Below are positions 1-5,856 of a DNA stretch of 9,508 bases, in pieces (position 1 is the stretch's first letter; each line of letters opens with the position of its first letter). This stretch comes from Trebonia sp. Its GTDB lineage: Bacteria > Actinomycetota > Actinomycetes > Streptosporangiales > Streptosporangiaceae. The stretch spans positions 1 to 9,508 of the forward strand of contig JASHPP010000818.1 in assembly GCA_030038035.1 (NCBI GenBank), read 5' to 3'. The notes beneath the pieces were generated by a model, which saw only the letters and a program-made list of their open reading frames with translations, made no database searches and was not told where the DNA came from. A program made the translations under genes and the position numbers.

Positions 1-880
1 CGCCGCCTGGCGCGGGCTCGCGCGACGGCGCGGGGCTCAGCGCGTACGGCAGCCCGTCCAGCTGAGCGGATGCGCAGACCAGGCCGGCCACGCGCGCCGC
101 GCGGGCTTCATCGGACCCGCCGGCGAGCAGCTGAATGTGCCAGAACCCGGAAGAGACGCCCCGGTGCAGTTCGGCGTGACGCTCCTTGAGGCGCCGCGCC
201 TGGACCGCCTGCTCGGGGAACCGGTCCGCCGCCGCCTCGGCCAGGCGCTGGCGCACGGCCACCTCGCCGGCCAGCGAGCGCAGCGCCTCCGGCGGCAGGG
301 GCTCGGCTACCACGACCCAACCGAACGGCCCGGTCCAGCTCGCGAGCAGCCCCTCGTCCAGTGACGGCGCGGCGTCGCTCGCGGCCCGCGGCCGGGAAAC
401 GTCGGCGGGCGCGAGCAGCCCGTCACTGATGCCGGCGATCTCCCGCCAGCAGGGGACACGGCCGAGCAACTCGGCCAGCGCGCCCGGTCGCAGGACCGCT
501 GCGCGCGCGCCGCCCGGCAGCGACAAGAGCACGCCGTCGCCCTCGCCCTCGCCGTCAATGCCGCTGCCAGCGCATACGGCCCGCTCGCTTCCGGCCAGCT
601 CACTGCCCGCGGCGATGACGTGCACCGCCCCGCCCGGCGCCGTCCTGACCCACCCGAACGCAACGATGCCGCGGGTGTGGATTCCGGCATGGTAGGCGGC
701 TGCCAGCGCCGCCACCCGCTGCGGCCTGCCCGCATCGGTCTCGTCGCGCCGGCCAGAGTCCGGCGCGGCGGCGTCATGGCGGCGCGGGATCTCGGTGATG
801 CGGAACGCGCTGATGCCCGTCAGTCGCGTCAGCGCCGGGCAGGCCGGCCCGAGGACCCTGCCCGACCCGCTGACCGCCAT
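1..880 (-). CDS. N-terminal part of a large protein, probably an actinobacterial ATP-binding protein (partial, 3' end outside window)
   Basis: An uninterrupted minus-strand frame runs from an ATG at 880-878 to the left edge (293 codons). The start is well fixed: an in-frame TGA lies at 895-893 and no other start codon lies between. Only a weak GGTGG (888-884) precedes it. The visible part is soluble, with no signal peptide or membrane span. Its N-terminal third contains RLTGISAFRITEIPRR and RVAALAAAYHAGIHTRG. A later part reads FGWVVVAEPLPPEALRSLAG, followed by an Arg/Glu/Ala-rich, probably helical stretch (RQRLAEAAADRFPEQAVQAR) and an LDGLPYAL segment. From memory this resembles the N-terminal module of large actinobacterial ATP-binding proteins, often annotated as ATP/GTP-binding or FtsK/HerA-like. 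No Walker motif lies inside the window, so that name is inference. A short Asp/Glu-Gly run is encoded by a GC-rich microsatellite near 531-555. The gene is divergent from the propeller genes. The coding call is firmer than the function. Confidence 0.6.
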   Translation of the reverse strand, partial: MAVSGSGRVLGPACPALTRLTGISAFRITEIPRRHDAAAPDSGRRDETDAGRPQRVAALAAAYHAGIHTRGIVAFGWVRTAPGGAVHVIAAGSELAGSERAVCAGSGIDGEGEGDGVLLSLPGGARAAVLRPGALAELLGRVPCWREIAGISDGLLAPADVSRPRAASDAAPSLDEGLLASWTGPFGWVVVAEPLPPEALRSLAGEVAVRQRLAEAAADRFPEQAVQARRLKERHAELHRGVSSGFWHIQLLAGGSDEARAARVAGLVCASAQLDGLPYALSPAPSREPAPGG

Positions 881-899
881 CCGCCACCGTGCTCATGAA

Positions 900-930
900 G
901 TTACTTAACGGATAATTATAGATACGTAAC
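900..930. promoter_or_regulatory. AT-rich dyad in divergent intergenic region, candidate operator
   Basis: In a window of about 70% G+C this 31-bp stretch is strikingly AT-rich. Its outer arms GTTACTTA (900-907) and TACGTAAC (923-930) form an inverted repeat matching at 7 of 8 positions. At the centre is a perfect palindrome, ATAATTAT (912-919). It lies between the divergent start codons at 880 and 1035 and overlaps promoter-like elements on both strands, as an operator for a dimeric repressor would. The binding role is inference. Confidence 0.4.
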
Positions 931-932
931 GT
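905..932 (+). promoter_or_regulatory. Candidate promoter for the tandem propeller genes
   Basis: On the plus strand, TTAACG (905-910, 4 of 6 matches to TTGACA) is followed after 16 bp by TAACGT (927-932, fits TAnnnT). Transcription would start near 939, about 95 nt before the ATG at 1035. It overlaps the dyad and the minus-strand -10, so both genes could answer to the same regulator. Support is moderate to weak. Confidence 0.25.
915..920 (-). promoter_or_regulatory. Candidate -10 element (TATAAT) for the minus-strand gene at 880
   Basis: Read on the minus strand, 920-915 is a perfect TATAAT. Transcription would start near 908, giving a leader of about 28 nt before the ATG at 880. No convincing -35 hexamer lies 16-19 bp upstream. 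The call rests on the exact -10 match and on position. Confidence 0.4.
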
Positions 933-1021
933 AATGTCCGTACCGGCGGTTCACCGGGGAAACCGGGAAGCCCCCCAGGGCGTCCAAGGGGTAAGACGAT
1001 CCCGGCCTGAGATCGCTGGAT

Positions 1022-2141
1022 TCGCGGAGCTGCCATGCGCGCCGACCGGTACACCCGCCACGGATTCACGCTCGCCGCCACCGCGGCCCTGCTGACCATG
1101 ACCGCGTACGCGTCCGCGACCGCGGCCACGCCGGCTAGCCTCCAGCGGCCGGCCGGGACGGCCGCCGCGGCGCCCGGCTGGCGGGTGGTCAAGACGATCG
1201 GGCCCGCCAAAGGCAGCGTGTCCGGCCTGCTCACGGCCGGCTCGGCCACGGACGCCTGGTCTATCTGGACGGCGCAGGGGCTGACGGTCGTGGAGCGCTG
1301 GACGGGCAAGGCCTGGCAGCGGGTGCCGCTGCCGGCGAAGCTCGACGGCTACGTGAACTCCGCGGCGGCCACGGGCTTCATGAGCGCGAGCTCGGCGGGC
1401 AATCTCTGGCTGTTCGACGGCAGCGGCAAGGCGCTGCGCTGGACCGGGACGAAGTGGCTGGTCCAGGCGCTCCCCTCGTGGGTGTCGCGGCCCACCGGCG
1501 CCGCCGCGTTCAGCCCGGGCGACGTGTGGGTCTTCGGGACCACCGCCTACGCGGCCCGCTACAACGGCCGCACCTGGGCGAAGGTAAAGCTGCCCGAGCC
1601 AGCCGCCGACGTGAGCGCGGCCGGGCCCGACGACATCTGGGCACTCGGACCGAGCCTCGGCTTCGTCATGCACTGGAACGGCACGAACTGGGCAACGGTC
1701 CGCGTACCGCTGCCGCCGCTGCCGTCGGGCGCCACTCTTTCGTACTCGGACATTACGGCGGTCGGACCGCAGGACGCCTGGCTGGTCCAGACGATCACGC
1801 TCTCGTCCAGCCCTGTTCCCGACACGGCCATGCTGCACTGGAACGGCAGGGCATGGCTTACCGTGGTGAGCCCCGTCGACTTCGCCGGGTCGCTGGTGCC
1901 AGACGGGCACGGCGGTCTGTGGGTGGCGGGCATCGACCTCAACCCCAGCGGATTCTGGCTGGTCTACCACCTGACCGGCGGCCACTGGACCGACTACGGC
2001 ACGCTCCCCGGCGTGATCCCGCAGGCGCAGCCATACCTGACCTGGATTCCGGGGACGCGCTCGCTGTGGGCGGCCGACCAGGGGCTCAACGCCGCGAGCC
2101 CCGGCAGCTACTACGGCGCGATCCTCAAGTACGGCCCCTGA
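1022..2141 (+). repeat. Direct repeat unit A of a tandem gene duplication
   Basis: The unit comprises an RBS segment (TCGCGGAGCTGCC, 1022-1034) plus the whole first propeller gene. It recurs at 2143-3259. The two start codons are 1121 bp apart. In the central core, 1323-1681 aligns without gaps to 2441-2799 (offset 1118), and I count 10 mismatches in 359 bp. Confidence 0.9.
1035..2141 (+). CDS. Secreted beta-propeller-like repeat protein, tandem copy A
   Basis: 368 residues, function unknown. The ATG at 1035 follows GGAG (1026-1029) with a 5-nt spacer. The N-terminus is a Sec-type signal: Arg at 2, 5 and 8, a hydrophobic core at about 11-24, and likely cleavage after Ala28 (A-S-A) or nearby, so the product should be exported. 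The mature part has about six repeats. Each pairs a D-x-W-x-x-G-type strand (DDIWALG, DVWVFG, GGLWVAG) with an H/R-W-x-G-x-x-W segment ending in L-P (RWTGKAWQ, RWTGTKW, RYNGRTW, HWNGTNW, HWNGRAW, HLTGGHW). This periodicity is typical of beta-propellers. No catalytic motif or sialidase-type Asp box is evident, so binding or scaffolding is more likely than catalysis, as inference. Its tandem copy begins 14 nt after the stop codon, so the two are probably co-transcribed. Confidence is high for a secreted repeat protein and low for any role. Confidence 0.88.
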   Translation: MRADRYTRHGFTLAATAALLTMTAYASATAATPASLQRPAGTAAAAPGWRVVKTIGPAKGSVSGLLTAGSATDAWSIWTAQGLTVVERWTGKAWQRVPLPAKLDGYVNSAAATGFMSASSAGNLWLFDGSGKALRWTGTKWLVQALPSWVSRPTGAAAFSPGDVWVFGTTAYAARYNGRTWAKVKLPEPAADVSAAGPDDIWALGPSLGFVMHWNGTNWATVRVPLPPLPSGATLSYSDITAVGPQDAWLVQTITLSSSPVPDTAMLHWNGRAWLTVVSPVDFAGSLVPDGHGGLWVAGIDLNPSGFWLVYHLTGGHWTDYGTLPGVIPQAQPYLTWIPGTRSLWAADQGLNAASPGSYYGAILKYGP

Positions 2142-2142
2142 C

Positions 2143-3259
2143 TCGCGGAGCTGCCATGCGCGCCGGCCGGTACACCCGCCACGGATTCACGCTCGCCGCC
2201 ACCGCGGCCCTGCTGACCATGACCGCGTCCGCGTCCGCGGCTCCGGCTAGCCTCGGGCGGCCGGCCGCGGCCGCGGCGTCGGCGGCGACGCCCGGCTGGC
2301 GGGTGGTCAAGACGATCGGACCAGCCAAAAGCACGGTGTATGGCCTGCTCACGGCGAGCTCGGCGACAGACGCGTGGTCCATCTGGACGGCGCAGGGGCT
2401 GACGGCCGTGGAGCGCTGGACGGGCAAGGCCTGGCAGCCGGTGCCGCTGCCGGCGAAGCTCGACGGCTACGTGAACTCCGCGGCGGCCACGGGCTTCATG
2501 AGCGCGAGCTCGGCAGGCAATCTCTGGCTGTTCGACGGAAGCGGCAAGGCGCTGCGCTGGACCGGGACAAAGTGGCTGGTCCAGGCGCTCCCCTCGTGGG
2601 TGTCGCGGCCCACCGGCGCCGCCGCGTTCAGCCCGGACGACGTGTGGGTCTTCGGGACCGGCGACTACGCGGCCCGCTACAACGGCCGCACCTGGGCGAA
2701 GGTGAAGCTGCCCGAGCCAGCCGCCGACGTGAGCGCGGCCGGGCCCGACGACATCTGGGCACTCGGACCGAGCCTCGGCTTCGCGATGCACTGGAACGGA
2801 AAAACGTGGGAGACCGTCGCCCTCCCCGCGCCGCCGCCGCTGCCGGCGGGCGCCACCCTCTACTACTCGTACATGACCGCGGTCGGACCGCAGAACGCCT
2901 GGCTGGTCCGGTCGATATCGCTCTCGTCGACCCCCGTCCCGGACGATGTGATGATGCACTGGACCGGCAAGGCCTGGCATACCGTCGCCAGCAGCCCGGT
3001 CGACCTGCTCGGGTCCCTGGTGCCTGACGGGCACGGCGGGCTGTGGGTGGCGGGCACCGACCTCAATTTCAGCGGATTCTGGCTGGTCTACCACCTGACC
3101 GGCGGCCACTGGACCGACTACGGCTCGCTCCCCGGCGTGATCCCGCAGTCGGGGGCATCCCTGACCTGGATTCCGGGGACGCGCTCGCTGTGGGCGATCA
3201 GCCTCAGCCCCGCGAGCACCGGCAGCTATTACGGCGCGATCCTCAAGTACGGCCCCTGA
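2143..3259 (+). repeat. Direct repeat unit B of a tandem gene duplication
   Basis: This is the second copy of the unit, beginning with the identical 13-bp RBS segment (2143-2155). The duplicated DNA starts just before the RBS. Copy B therefore appears to lack its own promoter and probably depends on transcription from upstream of copy A. Confidence 0.9.
2156..3259 (+). CDS. Secreted beta-propeller-like repeat protein, tandem copy B
   Basis: 367 residues, paralogue of the gene just upstream. The ATG at 2156 was chosen because its RBS (GGAG 2147-2150, 5-nt spacer) and first codons match copy A almost base for base. An open frame running in from 1454 is only out-of-frame read-through of copy A. 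The protein has the same Sec signal (hydrophobic core about 11-24) and the same roughly six W-rich blades ending in ILKYGP. Residues in the middle third are nearly identical to copy A. The linker after the signal, the fifth-blade region and the last 25 residues differ, and small codon-sized indels cancel out. The gene ends inside a perfect palindrome shared with the convergent oxidase gene. It could be functionally redundant with copy A or specialised for a different ligand; the sequence does not decide. Confidence 0.88.
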   Translation: MRAGRYTRHGFTLAATAALLTMTASASAAPASLGRPAAAAASAATPGWRVVKTIGPAKSTVYGLLTASSATDAWSIWTAQGLTAVERWTGKAWQPVPLPAKLDGYVNSAAATGFMSASSAGNLWLFDGSGKALRWTGTKWLVQALPSWVSRPTGAAAFSPDDVWVFGTGDYAARYNGRTWAKVKLPEPAADVSAAGPDDIWALGPSLGFAMHWNGKTWETVALPAPPPLPAGATLYYSYMTAVGPQNAWLVRSISLSSTPVPDDVMMHWTGKAWHTVASSPVDLLGSLVPDGHGGLWVAGTDLNFSGFWLVYHLTGGHWTDYGSLPGVIPQSGASLTWIPGTRSLWAISLSPASTGSYYGAILKYGP

Positions 3260-3273
3260 CCGGTCAGGGGCCG
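3250..3273. terminator. Perfect 24-bp palindrome between convergent genes, candidate bidirectional terminator
   Basis: The left arm CGGCCCCTGACC (3250-3261) is exactly complementary to the right arm (3262-3273), giving up to a 12-bp GC-rich stem on either strand. The TGA of propeller copy B (3257-3259) is in the left arm. The TGA of the minus-strand oxidase (3266-3264) is in the right arm. There is no U-tract, so this would be a hairpin-only terminator of the kind proposed for actinobacteria. A zero-loop palindrome needs a few central bases unpaired. Confidence 0.5.
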
Positions 3274-4574
3274 AGGACCTGATCCAGGTAGGGGTTCGCG
3301 AACCGGCGATCCGGGTCCGTCTCATCGCGGACCCGGAGGAAGTCGGCGAATCGCGGGTACAGCACGGCGAGGCGTTCGGCGTGCAGAGTGTGCATCTTCC
3401 CCCAGTGCGGGCGGCCGCCGACACTCGCGGTGATCGACTCGAACAGCCGGAAGTACTCCTGGTACGGCAGCCCGGCGTACTGGTGGATCGCGATGTAGGC
3501 GCTGTCCCGGCCGTAGGCCGTGGACAGCCAGATGTCGTCGGCGGCCGCCACCCGCACCTCGACGGGGAACATCACGGGGCCGGCCAGGCGCGGCAGTTCG
3601 GCGCGCAGTTCGGCGAGGATGTCGAGCACGGACTCGCGGGGCACCGCGTACTCCGACTCGACGAACCGGACCCGGCGCGGAGTCACGAATACCTGGTGCG
3701 AGGGGGCGGAGTACGCGCGCTTGGAGAGCGTGGCGGCGGCGAGCCGGTTCAGCGGCTTGATCAGCCGGGGCACCGCGCGCCCGGTCCGGCACAGCGCGCC
3801 GAACGCCGCGTTCTCCATCACCTCGTACTCCCAGAACCGCCGCCAGTCGGGCATGGCGGGAGGGATGGGCTTCGCGTCCGGGCCTGCGGCGATCCTATTA
3901 TTCCGCTTGACGAGCGCGTTGCGGCCGTAGGGGAACCAGTAGAACTCGAAGTGGTCGCTGTTCGCCGCGAACTCGTCGAACCGCGCCGTGACCTCGGCCA
4001 GCGGCAGCGGGCCCTCCTCGGCCGCCAGCGTGAACGCCGGGACGCAGGCCAGCGTCACCGTGGAGATCACGCCGAGCGCGCCGAGACTGACCCGTGCCGC
4101 GGTGAACAGGTCCGGCCGCTCCCGCGCCGAGCAGGACACCACGGACCCGTCGGCGAGCACGAGCTCGAGGGCCGCGACCTGGGCAGCGAGTCCGCCGAGC
4201 CGGGCTCCGGTGCCGTGCGTGCCGGTCGAGATCGCCCCCGCGATCGTCTGCGCGTCGATGTCGCCCAGGTTCGCCATCGCCAGGCCGAGCATGTCAAGCG
4301 CGGCGTTGAGTGCGCGCAGCGAGGTGCCAGAGCGCACGGTGACCAGCCCGGAGTTCACGTCCGCGGCCACGACGCCGGTCCAGGAGGAAAGATCAAGCGC
4401 GGCGCCCGAGGTGGCCGCCGCCGGGGTGAACGAGTGCCCGCTGCCGAGGGCCCGCACGGTCAGCCCGGCCAGCGCCGCCTCCCGGACCGCGTCGGCGATC
4501 GCCGCCACGGTCCGCGGCAGGTAGCGCCGGGCCGGGTCCGCCGACACCGTGCCCGCCCAGTTACGCCAAGTCAT
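3264..4574 (-). CDS. FAD-linked oxidoreductase, aldonolactone oxidase/alditol oxidase-like (VAO/PCMH family)
   Basis: 436 residues, close to the usual length of bacterial aldonolactone and alditol oxidases (about 420-430). The N-terminal FAD-binding PCMH domain contains LGSGHSFTP (43-51). His47 sits where Streptomyces AldO binds FAD covalently (His46). It also has the dinucleotide-site motif STGTHGTG (116-123). The C-terminal ALO domain has E339-x-R341 and the H390-W-G-K393 motif, matching by spacing the AldO active-site Glu320, Arg322 and Lys375. The extreme C-terminus NPYLDQVLG is typical of the family. The enzyme should oxidise a sugar lactone or polyol, using oxygen or another acceptor. 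His364 falls where AldO has Thr345, which argues mildly against a true alditol oxidase. No signal peptide is seen, so it is probably cytosolic. The start at 4574 has only a distant AGGGA upstream. It is divergent from the PLP enzyme gene (58-bp gap). The family is sure, the substrate is not. Confidence 0.92.
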   Translation of the reverse strand: MTWRNWAGTVSADPARRYLPRTVAAIADAVREAALAGLTVRALGSGHSFTPAAATSGAALDLSSWTGVVAADVNSGLVTVRSGTSLRALNAALDMLGLAMANLGDIDAQTIAGAISTGTHGTGARLGGLAAQVAALELVLADGSVVSCSARERPDLFTAARVSLGALGVISTVTLACVPAFTLAAEEGPLPLAEVTARFDEFAANSDHFEFYWFPYGRNALVKRNNRIAAGPDAKPIPPAMPDWRRFWEYEVMENAAFGALCRTGRAVPRLIKPLNRLAAATLSKRAYSAPSHQVFVTPRRVRFVESEYAVPRESVLDILAELRAELPRLAGPVMFPVEVRVAAADDIWLSTAYGRDSAYIAIHQYAGLPYQEYFRLFESITASVGGRPHWGKMHTLHAERLAVLYPRFADFLRVRDETDPDRRFANPYLDQVLGP

Positions 4575-4620
4575 TTGTCCGGGTGTTCCCTGAGGGTGTC
4601 TGGTTGTCCCGCCGACCGGT

Positions 4621-4632
4621 TAGTGTTTCAGC
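4621..4632 (+). promoter_or_regulatory. Candidate -10 element for leaderless transcription of the PLP enzyme gene
   Basis: TAGTGT (4621-4626) fits the actinobacterial TAnnnT -10 and is followed by six bases before the ATG at 4633. That places transcription initiation on or next to the A of the start codon. No Shine-Dalgarno sequence precedes the ATG, which agrees with a leaderless mRNA. No clear -35 is visible. Confidence 0.45.
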
Positions 4633-5856
4633 ATGTCGGGCACTCTCGCAAGGCCGGGCGGGGGCCACGATCTGCATGAGCGGGCGACCGCTCACCTGGA
4701 CCCGCCGTTCGCCGTCGTCGACCTGGCGGCCTTCGACGCCAACGCCGCGGACCTGGTACGCCGGGCAGGCGGCGTGCCCATCCGCGTGGCCAGCAAGTCG
4801 CTGCGGTGCAGGTACCTGATCGAACGCGCCCTGGCCAGGCCGGGATACCGGGGGGTGATGTGCTATTCGCTGGCCGAGGCGCTGTGGCTGCACGCGACGG
4901 CGAGCGGCGATGACCTGCTTGTCGCCTACCCGACCGCGGACCGGGGGGCGCTGCGCGCGCTGGCCGCGGATGCCGCCGCACGCGCGCACATCACGGTGAC
5001 CGTCGACTCCGTCGCCCACCTCGACCTCATCGACGCCGCCCTCGGCGCAGGCCACCCGGAGATCAGGGTCTGCCTGGAACTCGACGTGTCCTGGCGGCCG
5101 CTGGCACGCGGGCCGCACATCGGGACGCTGCGGTCTCCCCTGCACACCCCCGCGCAGGCGGCGCGGTTCGCCGAGACGATCCTCGCCAGGCCCGGGTTCT
5201 CGCTCGTCGGCGTCATGGGCTACGAGGGCCAGATCGCCGGCCTTGGCGACGCGCCGCCAGGCCACCCGGTGCGGGCGGCGGTGCTCCGCCTGATCCAGGC
5301 GCGCTCGGCAGTGGAGCTGCGGCAGCGGCGTGCGGAAACTGTCCGCCGCATCCGGGGCCTGACCGCGCTCGAGTTCGTCAACGGGGGCGGCACCGGGTCG
5401 CTTGAGTCCACCTCGGGCGACAAGTCGGTCACCGAGCTGGCGGCTGGATCGGGCCTGGTCGGACCCACGCTGTTCGACGCGTACCGCGCGTTCCGGCCAA
5501 GGCCCGCCGTGTTGTACGCGCTGCCGGTGGTTCGCCGGCCGGGACCTGGCGTAGCCACCTTGTTCAGCGGCGGTTACGTCGCGTCGGGAACCGGGACCCC
5601 GGACCGGCTGCCGTCGCCGTTCCGGCCCGCGGGCCTGCGCCTTACCCGCACCGAGGGCGCCGGCGAGGTACAGACTCCGGTGCGCGGTGCGGCGGCCGGC
5701 CGGCTGGGCGTGGGCGACCGGGTCTGGCTGCGGCACGCCAAGGCCGGCGAACTCGCGGAGCGGTTCACCGAATACCACCTGATCAACGAGGGTCATGAGC
5801 GGGCGGAGCCTGTTGCCGTGCCCACCTACCGCGGGGAAGGACAGTGCTTTGGATGA
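4633..5856 (+). CDS. Fold-type III PLP enzyme, D-threonine aldolase/D-serine dehydratase-like (amino acid deaminase/aldolase)
   Basis: 407 residues with the alanine racemase-type N-terminal TIM barrel of the DSD1/D-threonine aldolase family. Beta-strand 1 reads FAVVDLAAFDANA (26-38). The PLP Schiff-base lysine is Lys55 in RVASKSLRC. Other conserved segments are GYEGQIAGLGD (about 195-206), which follows a barrel strand, and the glycine-rich phosphate-binding loop NGGGTGS (about 250-256). The C-terminal beta-domain ends with RHAKAGEL (367-374) and TYRGEGQCFG (398-407). Family members cleave or deaminate beta-hydroxy amino acids, usually with a divalent metal held by an H-x-C or H-x-D pair. Here the likely site is His368-x-Lys370, so the metal site may differ or be absent. 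It is cytosolic. The MFS gene overlaps its last codons, so transporter and enzyme are probably made together. Substrate is unknown. Confidence 0.87.
   Translation: MSGTLARPGGGHDLHERATAHLDPPFAVVDLAAFDANAADLVRRAGGVPIRVASKSLRCRYLIERALARPGYRGVMCYSLAEALWLHATASGDDLLVAYPTADRGALRALAADAAARAHITVTVDSVAHLDLIDAALGAGHPEIRVCLELDVSWRPLARGPHIGTLRSPLHTPAQAARFAETILARPGFSLVGVMGYEGQIAGLGDAPPGHPVRAAVLRLIQARSAVELRQRRAETVRRIRGLTALEFVNGGGTGSLESTSGDKSVTELAAGSGLVGPTLFDAYRAFRPRPAVLYALPVVRRPGPGVATLFSGGYVASGTGTPDRLPSPFRPAGLRLTRTEGAGEVQTPVRGAAAGRLGVGDRVWLRHAKAGELAERFTEYHLINEGHERAEPVAVPTYRGEGQCFG
5837..5841 (+). promoter_or_regulatory. Ribosome binding site deciding the TTG start of the MFS gene
   Basis: AAGGA (within GGGGAAGGA, 5833-5841) lies 7 nt before TTG 5849-5851. 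It is a stronger and better placed site than the GAGGG only 2-3 nt before the alternative ATG at 5795. It sits inside the last codons of the PLP enzyme gene. Confidence 0.5.

Noticed and set aside
531..555. Short GC-rich microsatellite (tcgccg/tcgccc units)
   Set aside because: It lies inside the minus-strand coding frame and simply encodes an Asp/Glu-Gly run. Too short to call a separate repeat feature.
186..898. Plus-strand frames at 186-695 and 620-898 and the minus-strand frame 777-307
   Set aside because: They overlap the continuous minus-strand frame 880-1. That frame alone has protein-like composition with conserved-looking segments, and the others are Ser/Arg/Pro-rich shadows.
947..965. 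Small hairpin CGGTT/AACCG in the leader of propeller copy A
   Set aside because: Only five base pairs with a nine-base loop, which is expected by chance in such GC-rich DNA.
951..1985. Long minus-strand open frame opposite propeller copy A
   Set aside because: Its Arg/Gly/Pro-rich composition is typical of an antisense shadow in high-GC DNA. Copy A has a signal peptide, repeats and an RBS on the other strand.
1454..3259. A 601-residue open frame covering most of both propeller genes
   Set aside because: Its first part reads copy A out of frame (low-complexity Arg/Gly-rich peptide). It enters the true frame of copy B only because the two start codons are 1121 bp apart, not a multiple of three. 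The real gene starts at ATG 2156 with a duplicated RBS.
2111..3424. Long minus-strand open frame opposite copy B and overlapping the oxidase 3' end
   Set aside because: Arg/Gly/Pro-rich shadow frame that conflicts with two well supported genes and has no domain of its own.
3381..4679. 432-codon plus-strand frame opposite the oxidase
   Set aside because: The minus-strand frame has every motif of the FAD oxidase family. The plus-strand translation is charged low-complexity sequence without recognisable features.
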